Positions 61,064 through 64,000 of a stretch of 64,000 nt of DNA are shown piece after piece (position 1 is the first letter of the stretch; each line of letters begins with the position of its first letter). Where the stretch lies: positions 806,001 through 870,000 of the forward strand of contig NZ_JAPCKJ010000001.1 in the NCBI RefSeq assembly GCF_034439435.1, in the 5' to 3' direction. The notes beneath the pieces are model-generated. The model was not told the DNA's origin, did no database searches, and was given only the letters and a program-made list of their open reading frames with translations. The translations under genes were made by a program, and so were the position numbers. This DNA is from Sarcina sp034439435 (GTDB taxonomy: Bacteria > Bacillota > Clostridia > Clostridiales > Clostridiaceae).

Positions 61064-61100
61064 TATAAGCTTAATTTAGATTAAGATGAATAAAATCTCA
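61064..61100 (-). promoter_or_regulatory. Possible promoter region upstream of the beta-galactosidase
   Basis: On the minus strand TTGACT lies near 61064-61059 within about 60 nt of the TTG start. A TATA-rich run (TAGTATATAAA) follows, but the spacing to its best -10 hexamer is 19 nt, longer than ideal. No cre or VirR box was recognised. Confidence 0.3.
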
Positions 61101-61133
61101 TTCTAAATCCCCTCTCATTTTGCAAAATAAAAA

Positions 61134-61166
61134 AGCTCTCTATTATATTAATATTCATAGAGAGCT
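61134..61166 (-). terminator. Intrinsic terminator after the GH95 gene
   Basis: AGCTCTCTAT (61134-61143) and ATAGAGAGCT (61157-61166) form a perfect 10-bp stem followed by TTTTTTATTTT on the minus strand. It lies about 30 nt past the fucosidase stop and separates the two glycosidase genes, so each has its own promoter. Confidence 0.93.
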
Positions 61167-61196
61167 AATTTTATTTCTAATTTTTATTCCTAATTT

Positions 61197-64000
61197 TTAC
61201 TTTAAAATTTCACTAGATATAAAGTTTATTTCATATTCACCTACTAATCCATCACCATCTAAGTCAAACTCACTGTTATTAGAACCAAAATTCTTAGAAG
61301 CTAGGGATAAGTCTCCTAAATCTATTTCTCCATTTTTATTAAAGTCTGCTCTTAATGGATTGCTTTCCTCAACAGTAAAATTAATAGTATAAACTTTCTT
61401 TGTACCATCTTCTGCTATAACTTTTATTTTAGTAACTCCAGGTGCAAATTCAGTATTTTCTATTTCAATAGTAGCATTTGAATCTTCTGATGTTGCCGTT
61501 ACTTCTGGAGCATTAATTGTTCCCTCTGGTAACTTGACTTCATATTCTAATACATCTTCTTGGAATTCATCCATAGATTCTCCACTAATAGAAATACCAC
61601 TTAAATTAGCATTACTACTAGCAACTCTACTTTCTATTGAAGAAATAGTTAAATTGTTTAATTTTCCTTTTAACTTATCATTTCCATTACCATCTGCACC
61701 TATAACTAATGGTAGATCACTAACTTCTAAGGTTGCACTTGGTTTTACAGTCTTATCTAACTCTCCATTTATATAGATGGAAGCCTCTCCTTTTGAATGT
61801 TCAAATACAACCTTTATATTAGTCCATTCATTTAAAGGTATTGCTTTATTAGATACAAATTGAGTTATTGATCCTTCAGCATGGAATCTTAATTTTCCTT
61901 GAGGAGATACATCTATTAAAAACCCACCTTTACCAGTTCCATTATTTATTTTTTGAGCTATCTTTTGCCAATATCCTGTATATTCATCTAAATAAACCTC
62001 TGTTTCCACAACAATATTATCAGTTAACTTTAGTGAATCATTACTTTCAACCTTTATATATCCATCTCCAAAGTCTGCAGCTTTTCCATCCTCTGAATCT
62101 ACTTGAGTTATATTTCCAGTTATTACTCCATGGAAATTATTTTCTGAACTATCTTCTCCTAAATTTAAAGGATTTTCAAAGTCATAATCAACAATGATGC
62201 TCTCATCCACAATTACATATGGCTTTATTGCTATTTTATATTCTCTATTCATAGTTCCATCTTTAGATGTAACTTTTATTAATGCCTCTCCTGGAAGTTC
62301 TTCTGGCTTTATAATTTCAACATTGGCACCTGGAGACATAGCTTCTGCCTCAATGTTTAAATTTTGTAGGTTTTCTCCCTTTTTAAATTCATAAGAGTAC
62401 TCATAATTACTTCCATTAAATCCTTCTAAACCATTTCCATTTATTGCTACGGATTTAAGTTCTGCATTACTTGTTGCATGAACCTTTGTTAACTTAGCAT
62501 CTCCAAAACTTCCATGGTCAGAACCTATACCATTTCCACCATCTTTAACTACTAATTTAAGAGTTTCTTTTCCAGCTATAGGAACCTTAACATGCTTTTG
62601 TGGAGTATCGCCTGTCATTAAACCACTATCAAAAACTTTTTCATCATCTAAATACACTTCAAATGATATAGATGCTACTGAACCAGCCATCTCTTGATCT
62701 ACTCCAACAAAAGTTTCAAAATAATCATAATAGTCTAAACCATCTAAGTTATAAACTATTTCTGAATGAGCATGAGTTCCTATTCCTTTATCATAAGAAA
62801 CTCCCTCTCCATTTTCACCTTTTAATGTTATTGTATTTCCATCACAGCTAGCATCCTTCTTTATTGTTCCATAGCCTATTGAAGCGCTTTTCCATTCTAA
62901 ATCACTTAAATAAACACTTGTTTCAACTGCAACATTCTCTGAAGCTTCTCCTACTCCTTCTGAATTCTTTGCAACTACATAATATACATAAGTGTAATCA
63001 TCATCTGAAGGAGCATTTTCATCAATATATTCTTCTGTTTCTATACTTTCTGCTATTAATTCAAATTCTCCTTCTCCTTTTCTATAAACATCATAGCTTT
63101 CTGCAAATTTTGCTTTATTCCACTTTAATGAAACTGAGTTATCACCACTTCTTAAGGCCTTTAATCCTTCAACCTTTACTGGTTTTTCCATAGGCATTCC
63201 TTCAACTTTGTATTCTCCACCAACTTCTGTAGGGAATTTAACTACATTTTCTGAAACAACCTCTGGCTTAATCTCATTTCCATCTGCATCTGTTATAACT
63301 GCTTCTGTTATTCCTTGATATTCTAAATAACAGTCATTACCTGATCCTGATTTAATCTTTAAAAGATTTAATGAATTATTATTCCAATTAGCTGAAACCT
63401 CAAAGTTTCCTCTAGCTTTTAATCCATCAAAGCTACCATCTTCCCAAGCTGCTGGTAAAGCTGGTAATGGATTAATTGTACCTAAATGACTTTGTATAAG
63501 CATCTCAGACATTCCAGATACAGCTCCCATATTTCCATCTATTTGGAAAGGTGGATGAGTATCAAATAAGTTATCTAATGTACTTGTAGTTAATTGATTT
63601 TTTAACAAACTGTGAGCTCTATCTCCATCTAATAGTCTAGCCCAAAGATTTATTTTATTGGCCTTAGACCAACCTGTTCCTCCATCACCTCTGTGGTTCA
63701 TTGTAACCCTAGCAGCATCATATAATTCTGGAGTATCCTTTTGGTTTATTTGAGTTCCTGGATAAAGTCCTACAAGGTGTGAGATATGTCTATGCTTATT
63801 ATTTGGATCATCTATGTCATCCTTCCACTCTTGTACTTGTCCATATTTACCTATTTGTGGCTTTAAGAGTCTCTCTCTTTTATCTTCTAACTCTGCTCTA
63901 AATTCCTCATCCACTCCTAAAGTTTCACTAGCTTTTATAGTATCCGTGAATAACTGCCAAATAAGCTCTTGGTCAAAAGTTGTTCCAACAGTCCTTGGTC
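61197..64000 (-). CDS. Secreted GH95 alpha-L-fucosidase, C-terminal part (runs off the window)
   Basis: The frame is open through base 64000, so the N-terminal part, including the signal and most of the (alpha/alpha)6 barrel, is missing. Within the window: the end of the GH95 catalytic region (TFDQELIWQLFTDTIKASE, KYGQVQEWKDDIDDPNNKHR, HISHLVGLYPG, DGNMGAVSGMSEML). Then comes a beta-sandwich (NPLPALPAAW), a fibronectin III-like domain (KWNKAKFAESYDVYRKGE), an NPCBM/CBM51 (SDLEWKSASIGYGTIKKDAS), a cadherin-like domain and a LamG-like domain (VDYDFENPLNLGEDSSENNF). A second cadherin-like domain and a dockerin (ADFNKNGEIDLGDLSLASKN, DLDGDGLVGEYEINF) end the protein. Family members remove alpha-1,2-fucose from host glycans such as blood-group H. 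It shares NPCBM and dockerin types with the neighbouring beta-galactosidase. Confidence 0.93.
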   Translation of the reverse strand, partial: PRTVGTTFDQELIWQLFTDTIKASETLGVDEEFRAELEDKRERLLKPQIGKYGQVQEWKDDIDDPNNKHRHISHLVGLYPGTQINQKDTPELYDAARVTMNHRGDGGTGWSKANKINLWARLLDGDRAHSLLKNQLTTSTLDNLFDTHPPFQIDGNMGAVSGMSEMLIQSHLGTINPLPALPAAWEDGSFDGLKARGNFEVSANWNNNSLNLLKIKSGSGNDCYLEYQGITEAVITDADGNEIKPEVVSENVVKFPTEVGGEYKVEGMPMEKPVKVEGLKALRSGDNSVSLKWNKAKFAESYDVYRKGEGEFELIAESIETEEYIDENAPSDDDYTYVYYVVAKNSEGVGEASENVAVETSVYLSDLEWKSASIGYGTIKKDASCDGNTITLKGENGEGVSYDKGIGTHAHSEIVYNLDGLDYYDYFETFVGVDQEMAGSVASISFEVYLDDEKVFDSGLMTGDTPQKHVKVPIAGKETLKLVVKDGGNGIGSDHGSFGDAKLTKVHATSNAELKSVAINGNGLEGFNGSNYEYSYEFKKGENLQNLNIEAEAMSPGANVEIIKPEELPGEALIKVTSKDGTMNREYKIAIKPYVIVDESIIVDYDFENPLNLGEDSSENNFHGVITGNITQVDSEDGKAADFGDGYIKVESNDSLKLTDNIVVETEVYLDEYTGYWQKIAQKINNGTGKGGFLIDVSPQGKLRFHAEGSITQFVSNKAIPLNEWTNIKVVFEHSKGEASIYINGELDKTVKPSATLEVSDLPLVIGADGNGNDKLKGKLNNLTISSIESRVASSNANLSGISISGESMDEFQEDVLEYEVKLPEGTINAPEVTATSEDSNATIEIENTEFAPGVTKIKVIAEDGTKKVYTINFTVEESNPLRADFNKNGEIDLGDLSLASKNFGSNNSEFDLDGDGLVGEYEINFISSEILK

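Noticed and set aside
61868..62197. Leucine- and histidine-rich plus-strand frame
   Set aside because: It is a shadow of the fucosidase gene on the opposite strand; similar low-complexity frames appear throughout both glycosidase genes.
1..64000. CRISPR array, prophage or plasmid segment
   Set aside because: No regularly spaced repeats, no phage structural or integrase genes; gene content is chromosomal core except the glycosidases.

Overview
This is a 64-kb stretch of an AT-rich, spore-forming Firmicute, almost certainly Clostridium perfringens. The reasons are the spo0A-spoIVB-recN-argR-nadK-tlyA-dxs-ispA-xseBA-folD-nusB-asp23-spoIIIA-efp gene order, a small type IV pilus locus, a selenocysteine tRNA, and two very large secreted glycosidases that carry NPCBM (CBM51) domains and dockerins. 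The species call is an inference from content and order; no database was consulted. Nearly everything is read from the minus strand, so gene order in the direction of transcription runs from high to low coordinates. The only plus-strand genes are rqcH, selC (tRNA-Sec) and pdaA.

Layout: 1-18.3 kb holds the master sporulation regulator Spo0A (with a sigma-H-like promoter and a 0A box), the SpoIVB checkpoint protease, DNA repair, NAD kinase, isoprenoid, folate and exonuclease VII genes, NusB, an Asp23 protein, and the complete eight-gene spoIIIA operon that builds the mother cell-forespore channel. 18.4-26.2 kb holds efp and a type IV pilus/type II secretion-like operon (pilB, pilC, four prepilin-like proteins, pilM/N/O-like proteins), then a lipoprotein gene. 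26.2-34.5 kb holds dapF, rqcH, a THUMP methyltransferase, pyrR, rluD, divIVA, ylmH, sepF and yggS. 34.6-46.3 kb is a division and cell-wall (dcw) cluster (DUF881-sbp-DUF881-ftsQ-ftsW-mraY-murF-murE-pbp-ftsL-rsmH) that lacks mraZ, murD, murG, murC, ftsA and ftsZ. 46.7-55.5 kb holds tRNA-Sec, ychF, pdaA, a cyclodeaminase-like protein, two glycosyltransferases, a TPR protein, a phosphoglucomutase and ribosomal protein L25/Ctc. 55.7-64 kb holds a 1751-residue GH2 beta-galactosidase and the C-terminal part of a GH95 alpha-fucosidase, whose N-terminus lies beyond the window. Both look aimed at host glycans.

The most interesting signal not explained by genes is two families of long palindromic intergenic elements. 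Each occurs once as a short hairpin and once as the same hairpin carrying a further, internally base-paired insert. Family A is at 21803-22225 (long, inside the pilus operon) and 29206-29291 (short). Family B is at 28842-29082 (long) and 55615-55735 (short). They look like undescribed miniature mobile elements or structured RNAs with an interchangeable cargo. A second oddity is spoIIIAD, whose only good Shine-Dalgarno lies about 72 nt before its start codon, with mutually exclusive hairpins in between.
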